Positions 44,910 to 57,409 of a stretch of 64,000 nucleotides of DNA are shown piece by piece (position 1 is the stretch's first letter; each line of letters starts with the position of its first letter). The notes beneath the pieces were generated by a model that did not search any database, was not told the origin of the DNA, and saw only the letters and a program-made list of their open reading frames with translations. The position numbers and the translations under genes are program-made. Source of the stretch: Rhizopus sp. PT2906 (lineage: Eukaryota; Mucoromycota; Mucoromycetes; Mucorales; Rhizopodaceae); contig JAMYHX010000049.1 in NCBI GenBank assembly GCA_025529335.1, positions 1 to 64,000 on the forward strand. Reading direction: 5' to 3'.

Positions 44910-46183
44910 TTCAACGCTAAAGAGGAGAAGAAGAAAAAAAGTGGGGAAAAAAGGAGGGGCCACTTTGAATACGGTCACAGTCGTGTCCTACTTCAATCTG
45001 TAACACATGCCAGCGTAAGTTCGTCGCGTTCAGTATGAATAGTGAAAGGATATGACTGATAAGGATTGTGTTTAAGGCACCAAACGGTCGCCCCAAGATT
45101 CCTTATCAAGATTTGTCCATCTAGATTCAACTTATCGAGATCAAATCTCAGCCCCTTCTTGAATGAACATTTACGCGTCTATTTGATTCAAGTAAAACTG
45201 AATTGAATCTAAAGAGAGGAAAAGAAACGATAAAGTCTGTTGATATGTAATACACAAACACACGCGTGTTTTATTCTGCTTCGTAAAATGCTATTGATGA
45301 CATATAATTAGAGCATAACCATCATTTTATTCTCTTTTTTCAACCAAAAAGCACAGTTGATGCAAGTACATAACAATGATATTGTTTAGCCTCGGAAAGA
45401 TAGAAGGACAAGCAGTGGCTTACCTAGTGAATTTCTATGGATATGAAGGACACTGAGTTGATCCGATAGCGACGATTCCGTAGTGGGTGTGCTTGTTATG
45501 CGATGGAAAGTAAGATGAAGTAAAAAGAAGGTATGAATGCTGTATTCAGATTTGTTATTATAAAAAGGCAGTTAAGTCGATAACTTGCGAATTAGATTCT
45601 TTAATAAGAAGAGCTGAATATTATTAAATTAAATTTGTGTGTGAGTTTTATAGGGAATATTAACGTTGTCAGTATGATAAATGTAGTCAATGTGATTATT
45701 TATGCTTATGTTATTATTGTTATGCTAGTAGCTACTATAGTTATTATTATTATAAGTTATTCTTATCAGATGCGATAGAGGAATGCAAAGTAGAATGTAT
45801 GCTCTACTGTAAGATTATAAAGTATTATAATGACTATCTCGTCAAACACGTCAAGTAAGAAATCTGCCGTCGGACACCTTCACAAATGCAATAAATTAAT
45901 ACTTATTTTACGAAAAGGTCAACACTACGTGCACCAGAAAATAGGTTAAATAATGTAAATATGAGTTTATCAAAAGCAGTCTTTGTTGATCAACTGACAA
46001 CATAAAATTAGAATAAAAAATAACAGCTTCTTTTTATCTATCTCTTCTGAAAAGAAACAAACCAATATAGCGACTTTATACAAGCCATGTTTAGTTTGAC
46101 ACCACACATTGAAAAGCTTTGTTGGTCTACATCATAGGTAATGGATAGAGGTGCGCCCGTAGTATTGATCTAATTTCTGGTGC
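44910..46183. other. AT-rich intergenic region
   Basis: About 1.3 kb with no frame longer than chance. It contains the promoter of TVP38 at its left and TA/TTAT-rich sequence around 45650-45780. No RNA gene or repeat family was recognised. Confidence 0.4.
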
Positions 46184-46860
46184 ATGCAGTGTTTCCCTTC
46201 CAATGATGATAGGAACAATAATCACATTGATGCCAACCCTGGGCACAATGATGACGAAGATAGGCATGGTGTTGTTGAACACGATGAACATACCCTTTCT
46301 GATGATTTGTTTCCAAACAGCATATGGGTTGCACCTGATGGCACGAGCCTTGCTGAATTACGCTGTCTCTTCAAGGCCAAGACGCTCAAGTTGCGCAACC
46401 CGGTGGAACAACTTTCAGATTTACGACACCTGGTCCTCCATGATATCTATTTTTTCGATGTCAACAAACAGGAGTCATCGGTCAGTAAGGGTTGGTATAT
46501 TGATATACATAGGCAGGTTATGGCCACATTATCTACCTATGAACCACCAAAGGCGCTGAATTCGATCCATTGGTGTATAGACATTAGCCTGACAAAGCAT
46601 GACAATTGGATGATGCCATTGGCAACAGCTGCGATCCATCTTGTCCAAGCCATTGCCACAAATAATATGGTCGACGTTCATACAATACAAGCAATGGTGT
46701 AACTGTTACTTGTCTTTGTTAGTGACCCTCCCGGTTGCTCTATTGAAGACACCTACGTTCACAGCTATATTGCGCCCATTTTGAAGCCTATCTTTGCCTG
46801 CGAGTCACTCTTGATTTTAAGTTTTCCCTTATCTCAAAAACACACGTTTGACAAAAAACA
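46184..46860 (+). pseudogene. unassigned ORF, probably a repeat-family remnant
   Basis: A 172-codon frame (46184-46702) reads PNSIWVAPDGTSLAELRCLF and KGWYIDIHRQVMATLSTYEP. After a stop the homology-like sequence continues one frame over at about 46725: DPPGCSIEDTYVHSYIAPIL then KPIFACESLL. The shift and early end suggest a broken gene. The style (acidic start, then EDTYVHxYxAPIL) reminds me of a repetitive uncharacterised protein family of Mucorales, but this is recollection, not a match I can show. No promoter evidence. Confidence 0.4.
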
Positions 46861-47481
46861 TTGATTACAACTTTTAAATGACTTTTTCAAAGCTTATTAT
46901 TAAAATTCAAAAGGATTACTTTTGTAGTCTAGACTATAAAGCCTTTGAGATATACACATAATAACGCGTAGTTTGCAATAGATCATTTTAGAAGGGCAGT
47001 AAGAAAGTTGTAGCTTAACGTTTATACTTTTCAAAAAAGCACATGACTTACGTATTTCATGAAAGCTCGCTTTTAGATAAATCTAGAAATATGTAGAGTA
47101 GTTTCTAGACAATATGTTCCATATTGTATACATACCTATCTAAGGTAATCTGAGATAAGGCCTAATTTAGTGCCTTTTTTTTTGTATGTCAGAGATATAT
47201 TCAGGGCCAAAAAAAAAAAACAAAAAATAAAAACACAACCAATCTCTTTTCCTTTGTCAATCAAGATCAATTAAAAGAAAAGCTCATTTTATCTTCAAAA
47301 AGAGAAAGAGATCTATTCCCTTTTTTCCTTGTTACACTTTAGTACGATTTGAAACAGAGAAACGACAATGCCGAAGGAGTTTAAAATAGATTGTTATGCA
47401 AACGTGTTTAAATTTTCTCACCAGTTGACTCATTTTCTTTTCCCCCCTTTTTTTTTACTTTCTTTTATAAAAACATAAACT
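46861..47481. other. intergenic, SDR promoter
   Basis: AT-rich spacer with no ORF. A T/A-rich tract near 47175-47235 and a CT-rich leader precede the SDR start. Confidence 0.4.
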
Positions 47482-48667
47482 ATGACAGGACAACGTCTTT
47501 CAGGAAAGGTAGCTATTGTTACAGGAGCAGCAAGGTAAGTACTTGTCAGAATTATCTTTTTCATAAACTGATAAGAGATAAGTGGCATTGGTTTCGAGAC
47601 TGCAGTTTTATTTGCTAAAGAAGGAGCAAAAGTTGTTTGTGCAGACCTGAATGAAGAAGGCACTAAAAAAACGGTTGCCAAGATTGCAGAAATTGTTGGA
47701 AAGGAAGGCACGTCAGTTCCTTTCAAGGTAGACGTGTCCAAGGAAGCTGAGGTAAAGGCTTTGGTAGATAAAGCCGTTGATACTTTTGGTAAAGGATATA
47801 GAAAATGAGGGCGTAGATAGACACTGACCATTTACAGGTAAGCTTGATATCATGTTTAATAATGCTGGTATTATGCATCCTCAAGATGATAACGCGTTAA
47901 CAACTGAAGAACGCGTCTGGTAAGTCTTTTTTAAACTGTTGTTCCATGTATATTGATATTATTAAAGGGACCTTACGATGGATATCAATGTAAAGGGTGT
48001 TTGGTACGGCTGTAAACATGCTATTATTGCTATGCGTAAGAATGGAGGTGGATCCATCATAAATACGGCTAGTTTTGTTGCCCTCATGGGAGCCGCTACA
48101 CCTCAATTAGCCTGTAAGTGAATACAGATTACCAAAAAAAGAAAAAAGGGTCTAACATGACTTAAAGATACTGCATCCAAAGGAGCCGTGTTAGCTATGA
48201 CGTGAGTAATGAATCTAAGATATATCAATTCTATTAAGACATGTATGTATATAGTCGTGAGCTTGCCATGGTACATGCTCGTGAAAACATCCGGTTTAAC
48301 TCTCTTTGTCCTGGTCCTATTCGTACACCCCTTTTAATGGACTTTTTGAATACGGAAGAAAAGAAGCAGAGACGACTTGTCCATGTTCCTCAAGGAAGAT
48401 TTGGTATGTCTAACGTCTGTTTTGTTCTTTAATTCTCATTCTGTGAGTAGGTGAGGCTATTGAACAAGCTTATGGAGCTCTCTTTTTAGCTTCCGATGAG
48501 AGTTCATTTGTCACTGGTGTTGACTTTAGAGTAGATGGAGGTTTGGCTTCAGCCTATGTTGTATGTATATGACTCACTTGTATGACTCCATGACTCACTT
48601 GCATTATTAATAGACACCAGAAGGAGAACCTATTGGCCCTGTACCCAAGAACTTTGCGGACATGTAA
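47482..48667 (+). CDS. short-chain dehydrogenase/reductase (classical SDR)
   Basis: Eight exons (47482-47534, 47583-47788, 47838-47919, 47968-48113, 48168-48201, 48255-48403, 48451-48560, 48614-48667) give 277 aa. It has the Rossmann motif TGAASGIG (cofactor loop), NNAG, the catalytic serine in INTASFVA, and Tyr-x3-Lys in YTASKGA, followed by CPGPIRTP. The Asp after beta-strand 2 (CADLNE) favours NAD(H). Classical SDRs oxidise alcohols or reduce ketones. The Phe after the catalytic Ser region and the long active-site lid (LLMDFLNTEEKKQRRLVHVP) do not identify a substrate. Introns are about 48-53 nt. Confidence 0.9.
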
Positions 48668-48723
48668 AATTTTTATACAATAAAGCTGCTTTTTTTTTTT
48701 TTTTCCTATTTTTTATTCTACAC

Positions 48724-49980
48724 ATGTCAAACGTTCTCACCTGTCAAGAAATCGATAATTGTTCCTTCAGTTCTTGGTATCCAAGATTTAAGACTGTTAC
48801 TTTCAAATCAAAAATTATTCATTTGCCCGATGATTTCATAGACTATTTGAATGCTGATAGTATTTTCTTACCTGAGGACGGGTATAGAAATAGTATAGAA
48901 TGATTCTATATTTTTTATTAAACAACTTGCTCTTAGACAACCAAGGGCAGCATTCATTGAAGAAGTTGATTCAGATCAAGAAGAATATCCAGAAGAACAA
49001 AATGATAATGTAAAGATATTGACATGATATACAACCTTACTCACCTACACCTAGACTCCTCGCTTTCCTGAAATAGAAAAACAGATTAAAGAAGCTATTG
49101 AGGAGTACGAAGGAGCTGTATTTCCAAAGCTCAATTGGAGTTCACCTAGAGTATGTGTATATCATAAACTATCGTATAAAAATATATAATAGTTTGGCTT
49201 AGGATGCTGCTTGGATTGCAACAACACAAACCTTGAAATGTACTTCACCCTTTGATGTGTTTCTATTACTTAAATCATCAGACTTTATTAACCATGATCT
49301 AAATCATGCTTATGAAATCTGCGCAGATCAGAAACAAGATAAACCAACATTTGATCTTGTTTTAAGGAAATGGTTTGATCTGCAGCCTTCCATGGAGTTT
49401 CGTTGTTTTGTAAAGAATCAAGAAATTATTGGCATTTGTCAACGCGATGTCAATTACTATGAATTCTTGCCTAAAATGAAGCCAACTATTGAACTCTTGA
49501 TTTATAGATTCTTTGAAGACCATGTTTGTGAACACTTTGACAGCTTAAATTGTAAGATAAAGAAAGAAAGAAAGAAAGAAAGAAATTAATGGCTTGTGTA
49601 GATGTATTTGATGTCTATGTGGAATATAATCGTGAAAAAGTTTATCTGGTAGACTTCAACCCATTTTGTCCTACGACAGATAGTATAATGTATGACTGGG
49701 AAGAACTCATGAATTGTAAGATTATATATAGATTTATAATTGTAGATATTAATATCAAATAGTTGACTTGGATCAAAAGCAAGCAGAGTTTAGATTTATA
49801 GAATCTGAATCAGAAGCCAATTTGTTATCTTGTAATGCTCCTAAATTTGCTACTAATATGGTCCCAAAGGATGTCATTGACCTATCCAATGGTCAATCTA
49901 TTGCTGAATTTGCTGAGCAGTTTGAAAAAGCAATGAAACTAGCGGAACAAGGTTATTCGTCGTCAGAAGATGAACCGTAA
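48724..49980 (+). CDS. CDC123: Cdc123 (D123) translation-initiation assembly factor
   Basis: Six exons (48724-48881, 48937-49009, 49055-49150, 49203-49551, 49602-49715, 49763-49980) give 335 aa. Cdc123 is an ATP-grasp-like protein that assembles the eIF2 complex by loading eIF2gamma. Visible family features: SSWYPRFKTVTFKSKIIHLP at the N-terminus, FPKLNWSSPRDAAWIA (substrate region), EFRCFVKNQEIIGICQRDVN and VYLVDFNPFCPTTDS (nucleotide and Mg2+ ligands). The acidic C-terminus (QGYSSSEDEP) is typical. Transcribed in tandem after the SDR, with only 56 bp between the stop and this ATG, then MDP1 follows 66 bp later. Confidence 0.93.
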
Positions 49981-50046
49981 TAAAATTCTTTTTTTTTTTT
50001 TCCCCTTTTTTCTCTCTCTCTCTCTCACTTATTCTTTGAACTTGAA

Positions 50047-50961
50047 ATGACCATTACTTTAAAGAAGCCGATTGAGAGATTTCCCAAGATGATTGTATTT
50101 GACCTTGATTACACCTTGTGGTCAGAATGGTAAGATATAATAAGAAAGTGCTTGTGTGTATGTTTATATATATTTATATGAAAATAGGATTGATTGCACT
50201 TTAGGTAAATATAGAATACATACAAAGAGAGATGTATGACTTATCTGTTTATATCCGTAGGTCCACCGTATTCTTATTCAAAAGCAACCAATTCAGTCTT
50301 AAACAAGTATGTAAGAATACACTATTCAATTTGATATTAACAATGAATTAGACAAGGAGAAGAATTATGCTTATTTGAACATACAACAAAGGTTATCACC
50401 TTTATCAAACAATCATTACCAGATACAAAAATTGGTATCGCATCTAGAACACATACACCTGAATGGTATACAATATCCATAAATGGAAATAACAAAGGCT
50501 GAGCCGACAGTTTATAATATTTTAGGGCAAGAAAGGCACTTGGCTTATTTCGTATTCCGGAACTGGATGGCATCACCTTATTAGAAGCAATTGATTACAT
50601 GGAGATTTATCCATCAAGCAAGATTAAACATTTTAAAGCTCTTTCTGAGAAATCAAATATTGCCTGTGAAGAAATGCTCTTCTTTGACGACGAATCACGA
50701 AATCGTGAAGTTAGTAAATTAGGTGTTCACTTCATTCATGTCAATTCCAGAACAGGAATTACCCCGACTCAATTTGAAAATGCCTTACAGGCTTTTGAAA
50801 AGAACGCTGGGCGTAAGCAAACATCTATGCATGATTACTTGAATAAAAATATTGTGCAACCCCTTTTAAAAAATTATATACAACTGCCACTTTCTTTTTA
50901 CTTTGTGTCATGTCTGAACATCAAGCTCACGAGTTACTTTTACAAGCAGAGAAAAAATTAA
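50047..50961 (+). CDS. MDP1: magnesium-dependent phosphatase MDP1 (HAD family)
   Basis: Exons 50047-50129, 50188-50204 (17 nt), 50261-50306, 50352-50465 and 50526 to about 50961. The HAD nucleophile motif is DLDYTLW (first Asp nucleophile), the second is ASRTHTPEW, and the third is LFFDDESRN. This is the MDP1 subgroup, which acts as a protein tyrosine phosphatase or on glycated small molecules. The last frame has no stop before the SEC17 start codon and overlaps it by 52 bp. An AATAAA lies at 50842, so the true end is unclear. A GTAAGC at 50813 could be a donor. The conserved core ends near FEKNAG. Confidence 0.82.
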
Positions 50962-51977
50962 ACAGTTGGACTTGGTTCAACAAGAAGAATAAAAATGAAG
51001 ACGCTGCTGAAATGTATGAAAAGGCTGCCAACACTTTTAAATTAGCTCAGAGATGTATTGTGTGTGTTGTCGGTGCTATTCTCATTAACCCATCACTCAT
51101 CACATTCTAGGGAAAGAGGCCGGTGACGCTTATTTAAAGGCAGCTGAACTTTACAAGACATCACAAGAATCGAAATTTGAATGTTCAAAGGCATATGAAA
51201 ACGCAAGCAAATGTCTAAAACGTGTTGACGCCCAAGGTTTACATGCATATAGGTTATAAAAAACATGTGTTAATTTTGACTATACTTTTAGCGGCTATTG
51301 ATGCATTGAATAAAGCAATCCTAGTTGATAAAGAAGCTTGTAGTTTTAGAAACGCAGCCAAGCATCATCAAGAGATAGCCGAGATTTATGAAACGGATAT
51401 TATAGATCTAAAGGGAGCACGAGAAAACTGGCAAGAGGCAGCAAAGTTATACATGGCAGATGATTCACGCCCGTAAGATAACAAAGTGACATTTATTTTT
51501 TTGTATTAAACATGTCTATGTAGTATGATCAACAAGTGTGTATTAAAGGTAGCCCACTTTGATGCTCAATTAGAAGAATACAATGCAGCCATTGAGCATT
51601 TTGAACAAGTGGCAACAGATTCAATAGATAATCCACTAACAAAATGGTCTAATAAGGAATGCTATTTGAAAGCAGGCCTGTGCTCATTGTGTACCAATGT
51701 ATGTAAATACAATATATAGTACATGTGTGTACTAAATTGAAGCAAATAGGATACCATCAAGACACATGAGTTATTAGCTAAATATTCTGCTGTAGATTCT
51801 TCCTTTGAGACAACACGTGAATATCAATTCCTATCGGGTATTCTTGAATGCGTAGAAAATAACGATCAAGAACTATTCACTCAGAAAGTACACGAATTTG
51901 ACTTGCTTACAAAGTTGGATAATTGGAAGATAAGCATTCTATTAAAGATCAAAAAGACGATGGATTCAAACAAATAA
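50910..51977 (+). CDS. SEC17: alpha-SNAP (Sec17) SNARE disassembly adaptor
   Basis: Five exons (50910-51054, 51111-51236, 51292-51472, 51524-51698, 51750-51977) give 284 aa, close to the 290 usual. The protein is an all-helical TPR-like solenoid that couples NSF/Sec18 to SNARE complexes after membrane fusion. Visible landmarks: AEKKLNSWTWFNKKNKNEDA near the N-terminus, AGDAYLKAAELYKTS, AAKHHQEIAEIYE, and the C-terminal DNWKISILLKIKKTM that stimulates NSF ATPase. The ATG at 50910 begins MSEHQAHELLLQAEKK, as in orthologues. Each intron restores phase. Confidence 0.94.
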
Positions 51978-52171
51978 AATGATTGGATGTTGTATTTTAA
52001 GCAGTGTCCTATTTTGTACTACTTACTTGCGATGCTTTCAAAAGGGCAATACCTTACAATTTAACAAAAGTGCAATATTTTTGCAAGGGAATGAAAATGT
52101 GGTTGAAGAGGATGACAGTCCTGAGCCCATGAACTATATATCGTTGGTCAGAATGAATTTATTCTGAATAC

Positions 52172-52323
52172 TTGAAGAATACGTATGACGGAGACAAACA
52201 TAAAACAGGATTATGTTTGCTACACTGTAGCGTGTTTGATATAAGTCATTATAATATTCTATATCCTACAGTATATCATACATTCTACTTTCCTCTATCG
52301 CATTTGCAAATACTTGGGCAAGG

Positions 52324-52355
<32 letters not shown>

Positions 52356-52795
52356 AAAGGAGATAGAGTGAATTTACTCAGGTTTGTCTTATAGAGGTGA
52401 ATGCTATGAACGACCTTATCAAATACCAAGTGCATATTCGCAGCCATTCCATTATAAGAACAACAGCAATTGCGTGGATTCGATGACTGGCTGTATGGAG
52501 GATATGAAAGGTATTAGTTTCATGTTTGCGCGTGTACTTTGTTTATTCACTGTTGTTATTTTACAGTCTTACGAACAGTGTTCAACAAGAAATTCAAACC
52601 AGCAAGATTGGTGGTGATTGATTATGCAGAGTTGAGTACTGAATCCAATGGTATACGAAGCTTTTTTAGGTAAGAAAAAAACAAAACAAAACAGAGAAAG
52701 TCACAAAGATTAGATGCTTACAATCATGATCATAGACAATATTCAAGATACAATCAGCTTCACAAGAGTAAAGAATATAACCTACCTTGGGGCTA
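52172..52795 (+). CDS. unassigned protein, C-terminal part supported
   Basis: A frame from about 52384 reads GECYERPYQIPSAYSQPFHY and continues through one intron (donor near 52512, acceptor ending 52566) into LRTVFNKKFKPARLVVIDYA. A further intron leads to QYSRYNQLHKSKEYNLPWG before a stop near 52795. The splice-joined frame is protein-like and probably a real C-terminus. The 5' end cannot be resolved: a 31-nt A run (52324-52354) lies directly upstream, and an ATG at 52172 opens another frame. No family was recognised. Confidence 0.35.
52324..52354 (+). repeat. 31-nt poly(A) tract
   Basis: An uninterrupted run of A residues on the plus strand just upstream of the unassigned frame. Long A runs like this may be retroposition scars, microsatellite expansion or a homopolymer-length uncertainty in the assembly. 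Confidence 0.9.
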
Positions 52796-53047
52796 GCTTA
52801 GAATTAACTGGTCTTACTTTTTGTCCAAAGAAGAAAAGAACAGAAAAGAAAGACTATTTATAATAACTTATTACGTGGTTACAAAGTGTTAACCATATCT
52901 TATATATCTCAAAAAGATGAAGCTCATATTATGTATTTTACATGTTGCCAAGTTGAAAAAAATAAAGATTGATAATCATTTTGAAATGCGGACTATAAAT
53001 TTTATATCACTCGCACGCAATTCTTCAATGTCATTCTTTATCACTAC

Positions 53048-54725
53048 ATGTCGTTAGCTAGCATAAATTCTTTAACTGGCAATGGACCAGAGAGTGCAAC
53101 ACAAAAGAAGAGAAGAGAGAGTGGTGTGCCTTTACCAACATTGTCTATAGAATTTGAAGGAGGAACACATGTGATTATACGTCCTAATAGAGTCATTCGT
53201 GGTAAATAGACAACAACAGCAACAAATAAGCAGTTTCTTTTTGATAACCTTTTTTACAAGGCAAAGTTATACTTTTTAATACAGAAACAATTCATGTAAC
53301 AAGAATAAGAGTCAAGGTAATTGAATAAAGATAAAAAAGTAATAACCAAGCTAAACAAATACAGTTTCGTGCTGAAGAAATCGCTACAGTCAAGGTAGAT
53401 GAGGGAGCTAGTACGGATAGTAAAGGAGAATGGATTCATCAGATGATCACGTCCTTCTTTGATACAGACTGGAGAATCTTTGGTCAAGAAGCTACACGTA
53501 AAAAAAAAAAAAATGTGTTCTATAAATACATCATACTTACATGTATGTGTAGCCTATTCTCAATGTGGTTGGGAGGATATCGAACCTGGACGTCATGAAT
53601 ATCCTTTTGCACTCAAGGTAAACAATGGCATATAGGTATGGACAAAGGTTCATTGTTGAGTTTATTTAGTTTCCAAATGTAAATTATCCACCTTCCATAG
53701 ACGAGCCTGCTGGATTCAGCGTTCGCTATGTTTGGTCTGCTCAAGCAGATGGGCCTGCTCTTCAATCTGGACTAAAGAGTAAAGAGTATATCACACCTTA
53801 TAGGCCGATTATAGTTTCTATACCAGGTTAGCTTAATTTTTTTAAAGGGTGTGTGGGTGCTTATATCTCTTTTAGATAAAGAATGGGTTTACAAAACGAC
53901 GATTCTTAAAGAAAAAAAGGCTCTTATTGAAGTACAAGCCAAGTTGGATAAGCAAGCTTACTGCCCAGGTATGTAATAAAACAAACATAATGTGCATGTG
54001 TGTTTATGTAAATGATAGACGAAGCCTTTCAAATGCAACTCAACATGACCATGCTTCAATCCGATTCCAGAATCTCCGGCCTGACTTACAAGTTTCGTAA
54101 ACATCACGAAGGAAAGATGCTTGTACAGCAAGGAACAGCATTTAGGGAGCAGATCCGTATTGTTCTTACAGACCAAGTACAGATACAGCCCAATAAGGCT
54201 ATATCTCTACCCATCCAGTTTGATATTCCTACACGTCTCGTTTCACCCTCCTTTACCTCACGACACACCCGTGTTCATTATGATCTACTGATCACAGTCG
54301 CTGTTGAACAACAAGGCCATCTGTTCAAATCAAACTACCTTACAGAATTTTCCATTCCTATCGCCATAGCCAATTTACCCAACGATCAGCTTTTGCGCAT
54401 ACCCCAGCTGACGGCCATCAGGGATTACCGTCAATCAAAAGAATGCCCACTCTTTTTTGATCCGCAGTTAGAAGAGCCACCTCTTCCTCAAGGTGTGCCC
54501 AGCGAACTCATCGGACCACTCACGGCTGCCCTGATGAGTAACACAAATGGTGATGATCAACCACCGAGTTATTTCAGTCTACCTGAGCTTCCACCTCAGT
54601 TTGAGATACGAAAGGAACGACACGAAAAGACCGTCTTTCTGACACGACAGGCACGAGGGGCTCCTGGAAGTGGAGAGCTGATTGAAGCAACAGTCATTCC
54701 GGGTTTATTTGATGAAGAGTGGTGA
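53048..54725 (+). CDS. alpha-arrestin with PPSY motif
   Basis: Seven exons (53048-53201, 53261-53316, 53365-53497, 53553-53617, 53670-53826, 53876-53968, 54019-54725) give 454 aa. The N-terminal arrestin fold opens with LPTLSIEFEGGTHVIIRPNR, then VILFNTETIHVTRIRVKFRA. The C-terminal fold (residues about 220-375) ends with DYDLLITVAVEQQG-like strands and TEFSIPIAIANLP. QPPSYFSLPEL carries a PPxY motif for Rsp5/NEDD4. Alpha-arrestins recruit the ligase to plasma membrane transporters for endocytosis. Which cargo is unknown. The stop is 20 bp from the stop of the convergent MAPKK gene. Confidence 0.88.
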
Positions 54726-54745
54726 AATTATTATAACAATAAACT

Positions 54746-56200
54746 TTAGGGCCATCCCCAAACTTCCTTTACCCATTGACCTAAATCCATATGAACATGT
54801 TCCCATTTCAAAATGAATGGATGCTGTAACATACGAGCTGGTGTTGGTCTGTAATTTGGATCCTTTGTCAAGCTATAAAATGGATCAGTCAAGGCTCTTT
54901 TAGGTTATTAAACACTTACCAAACAGCAACAAAATTTTTGCATTCATCAGAGATATGGCTTCCTGTGATCTCAGGCACAGGCTGACGAACGATAAAGTCT
55001 AGTAACTCAAAGATCGATAGGTGAGGTTGATCCGGAGGGGGTAACGCAGGTCTGTTTTGGGAAACTTCGATCAATGTTAAGCCAAGTGACCAAATGTCGG
55101 ATTGTACTGCATAAGCATTTCCTTGAATACGTTCAGGCTATATAAAGATGTTAGGGTCTATTGGTATATATACAACAAGCAAACTTACTGCCATGTAGTA
55201 TTGTGTGCCTGTAAATGTCTGTGCGAGTGAATTAATTAATTCTCCAGAGACACCAAAATCACAAAGTTTGATCTCACCCTTTCGAGTGACAACGATATTG
55301 GATGGTTTGATATCTATGTAATATATCAATATCAAGAAAAAAGATCCTTTATATGAATTATTGTACCTCTATGAATGACTCTTTTCGAATGTAAGTAGAC
55401 TAATCCTTTACATACCTTTTTGGATTATGTTAGCCCCACGTATATATGATATAAAAGACCCTTACTGATTCTGCTATACGTTCAAGAACAGGTTCACCAA
55501 TGACTCCACCCAAGTCTCTCGCTCTTTTATAAATATCTTCTAAACTTCCTGCTTCACAGTACTCCATACATAGAGACACGGTTGTATCTCCGTCATCGAG
55601 AAAGACTCCATAAAATGAGACGATATAAGGTGAATCGCATGTCTTCAAAAAGGCCAATTCACGTAATATCTGACGCTGAACAGCAGGATCTGGTTCTGTT
55701 GAGATAGACTGCAGGATATTAAAATAAAGAAAAGAGCAGTAATAATAATTATTTACCTTTTTTGCCATGATAATCTGTGTAGGTTTATGTAACACTTTAC
55801 GTACGGTACCAGCCGCACCTTCACCTAACCGAGAGAGCGTTTCAAGATCCTGTACTTTAATGTCCATAAAATGATGCGAGCTTGTTTGTTGTTGTTGTTG
55901 CTGTTGTTGCTGTTGTTCTATACGCACATTCTGTGTTGTTGGTTTAATTTGCTGTTGTTGTTGTTGTTGTTGCTGGTTGAGTGCTAAATAGGATGCAGCT
56001 AATGATGTTTCCTCTGCTGTTTCTTTGAAAGGCTCTGACGTCGTCGGGTTTCCATGAACAATATGACCGATTTGTTCACGAAATGTGTTATTGTTAGCAT
56101 TAGGCGAAGTTGAAGAAGATGAAGCAGGTTGTAAATGTTTTGAAGTTAAACGAAGCCCAGGTTTACGTTTAGGACCTTTTTCAGGTGAAGCAAACGACAT
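54746..56200 (-). CDS. MAP kinase kinase (STE7/MEK family)
   Basis: Six exons (55757-56200, 55466-55708, 55367-55415, 55189-55313, 54920-55137, 54746-54872) give 401 aa. The N-terminal 120 residues are low-complexity with two polyQ tracts (nine and ten Q). The kinase domain has GEGAAGTV (glycine loop), IMAKK (the ATP lysine), HRDIKPSN (catalytic loop), DFGVSGELINSLAQTFTGT (activation loop with the MAPKK S-x-A-x-T sites), and APERI. It would phosphorylate a MAPK on Thr-x-Tyr. By its loop it fits the Mkk1/Pek1 or Ste7/Byr1 group; I cannot choose between cell-wall and mating-type pathways. The start used is MSFASPEKG; an in-frame upstream Met (56251) is less likely. Confidence 0.88.
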
Positions 56201-56550
56201 GAGAAAGAAGGAAAGAAAGAAGGAATATTTGAAACTCCCTTTTTTGAACAAAATGTGTGTTCTTTTCTTTCTTTCTTTCTTTTTCCCCTTATTCCCCTCT
56301 ACTTTCCTTTAAACAAACACTTTTCTCTCTCCTTTCGTTAAACATACACTTTCTACCTTCCTTTAAATTATGCTCAAGAAGTTGTCATTACATCTTTCTC
56401 ATAAACCACACAAGTAAAAAAAAAAACAAAGTTCTACTCTAGTTCATTATGCATAATAATCACCCATTTTATTTTTTTTTAATAGAGTTGATTCAAATAA
56501 GGTTTGAAAACATAATAGTACTAAAGCTTTGACTAATACCTAATTAGCAG

Positions 56551-57409
56551 AATGAATCTCGCCCACCTGTTGTTGCTAATGATTCATTTTATGGCAAAAG
56601 TCATTATACCCACCATCTCGGTAATAGTCACTTCATTACCCTTTTTTGTATATTCACCAACAGACATTAATAAATAGATACCACAACTCACTCAGACTCA
56701 ATACGTCCACCCTCGCTCACGATAGACCATGACCCTGTCTCTCCTGCCAGCCCTTCTCCTCTGACACCTGGTCAAGATATTGAATCATTGATTCAAGACG
56801 GTATTACTTTTCATGAAAGAGGTCAGCTTGAAAAGGCGACAAGTTTATTTCGAGTTGCTGCCGAAAAAGACAACCCCCTCGGCATGTTTCTTTATGGTGT
56901 CTCATTAAGACACGGCTGGGTAAGGCATAATAGAAAGTAATGCGCCTCATATTAATCATGGTATTAGGGCTGTAAGAAGAATGAACATCTTGCATTTCAG
57001 TATTTACAAAAGGCAGCTGAGCATGCCGTAGAAGACTTGACCAATATTACAAATGCTGTCAGTGCATCTGCTTCCAGAGGTGAACTTGTTATGGCCATTT
57101 ATGAATTAGGTGTTTCCTTTAAGCACGGTTGGGGTGTAATGTATGATGATGGCTGTATATAAGCATAACTAACTCTATCTATATATATAGTGCAAAAAGA
57201 ATAAAGAATCCGCTGCTTATTTCTTCAAGATCGCTGCTGACTTGGGAGACCCAGATGCTCAGAATGATATTGCACATTGTTATAATCAAGGTATTGGTGT
57301 CAAAAAGGATTTATACATGGCAGCCAAGTATTACCGAAAGGCTGATAAACAGGGCCAAGGCATCATGGGAAACTCTTGGATTTGGAAGCCAAAGTATGAT
57401 CCAAAATAA
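56551..57409 (+). CDS. Sel1-repeat protein, 5' end unresolved
   Basis: Exons 56551-56620, 56678-56919, 56968-57135 and 57191-57409 join in phase (about 233 aa). The first exon here begins at an acceptor site, so an upstream exon with the start codon remains unidentified. The sequence has a Ser/Pro-rich stretch (PVSPASPSPLTPGQ), then Sel1-like repeats: FRVAAEKDNPLGMFLYGVSL and HGWGCKKNEHLAFQYLQKAA, later YFFKIAADLGDPDAQNDIAH and VKKDLYMAAKYYRKA. Sel1 repeats are TPR-like scaffolds in ERAD and in chitin synthase activators (Skt5/Chs4). The repeat number here is small. Confidence 0.72.
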
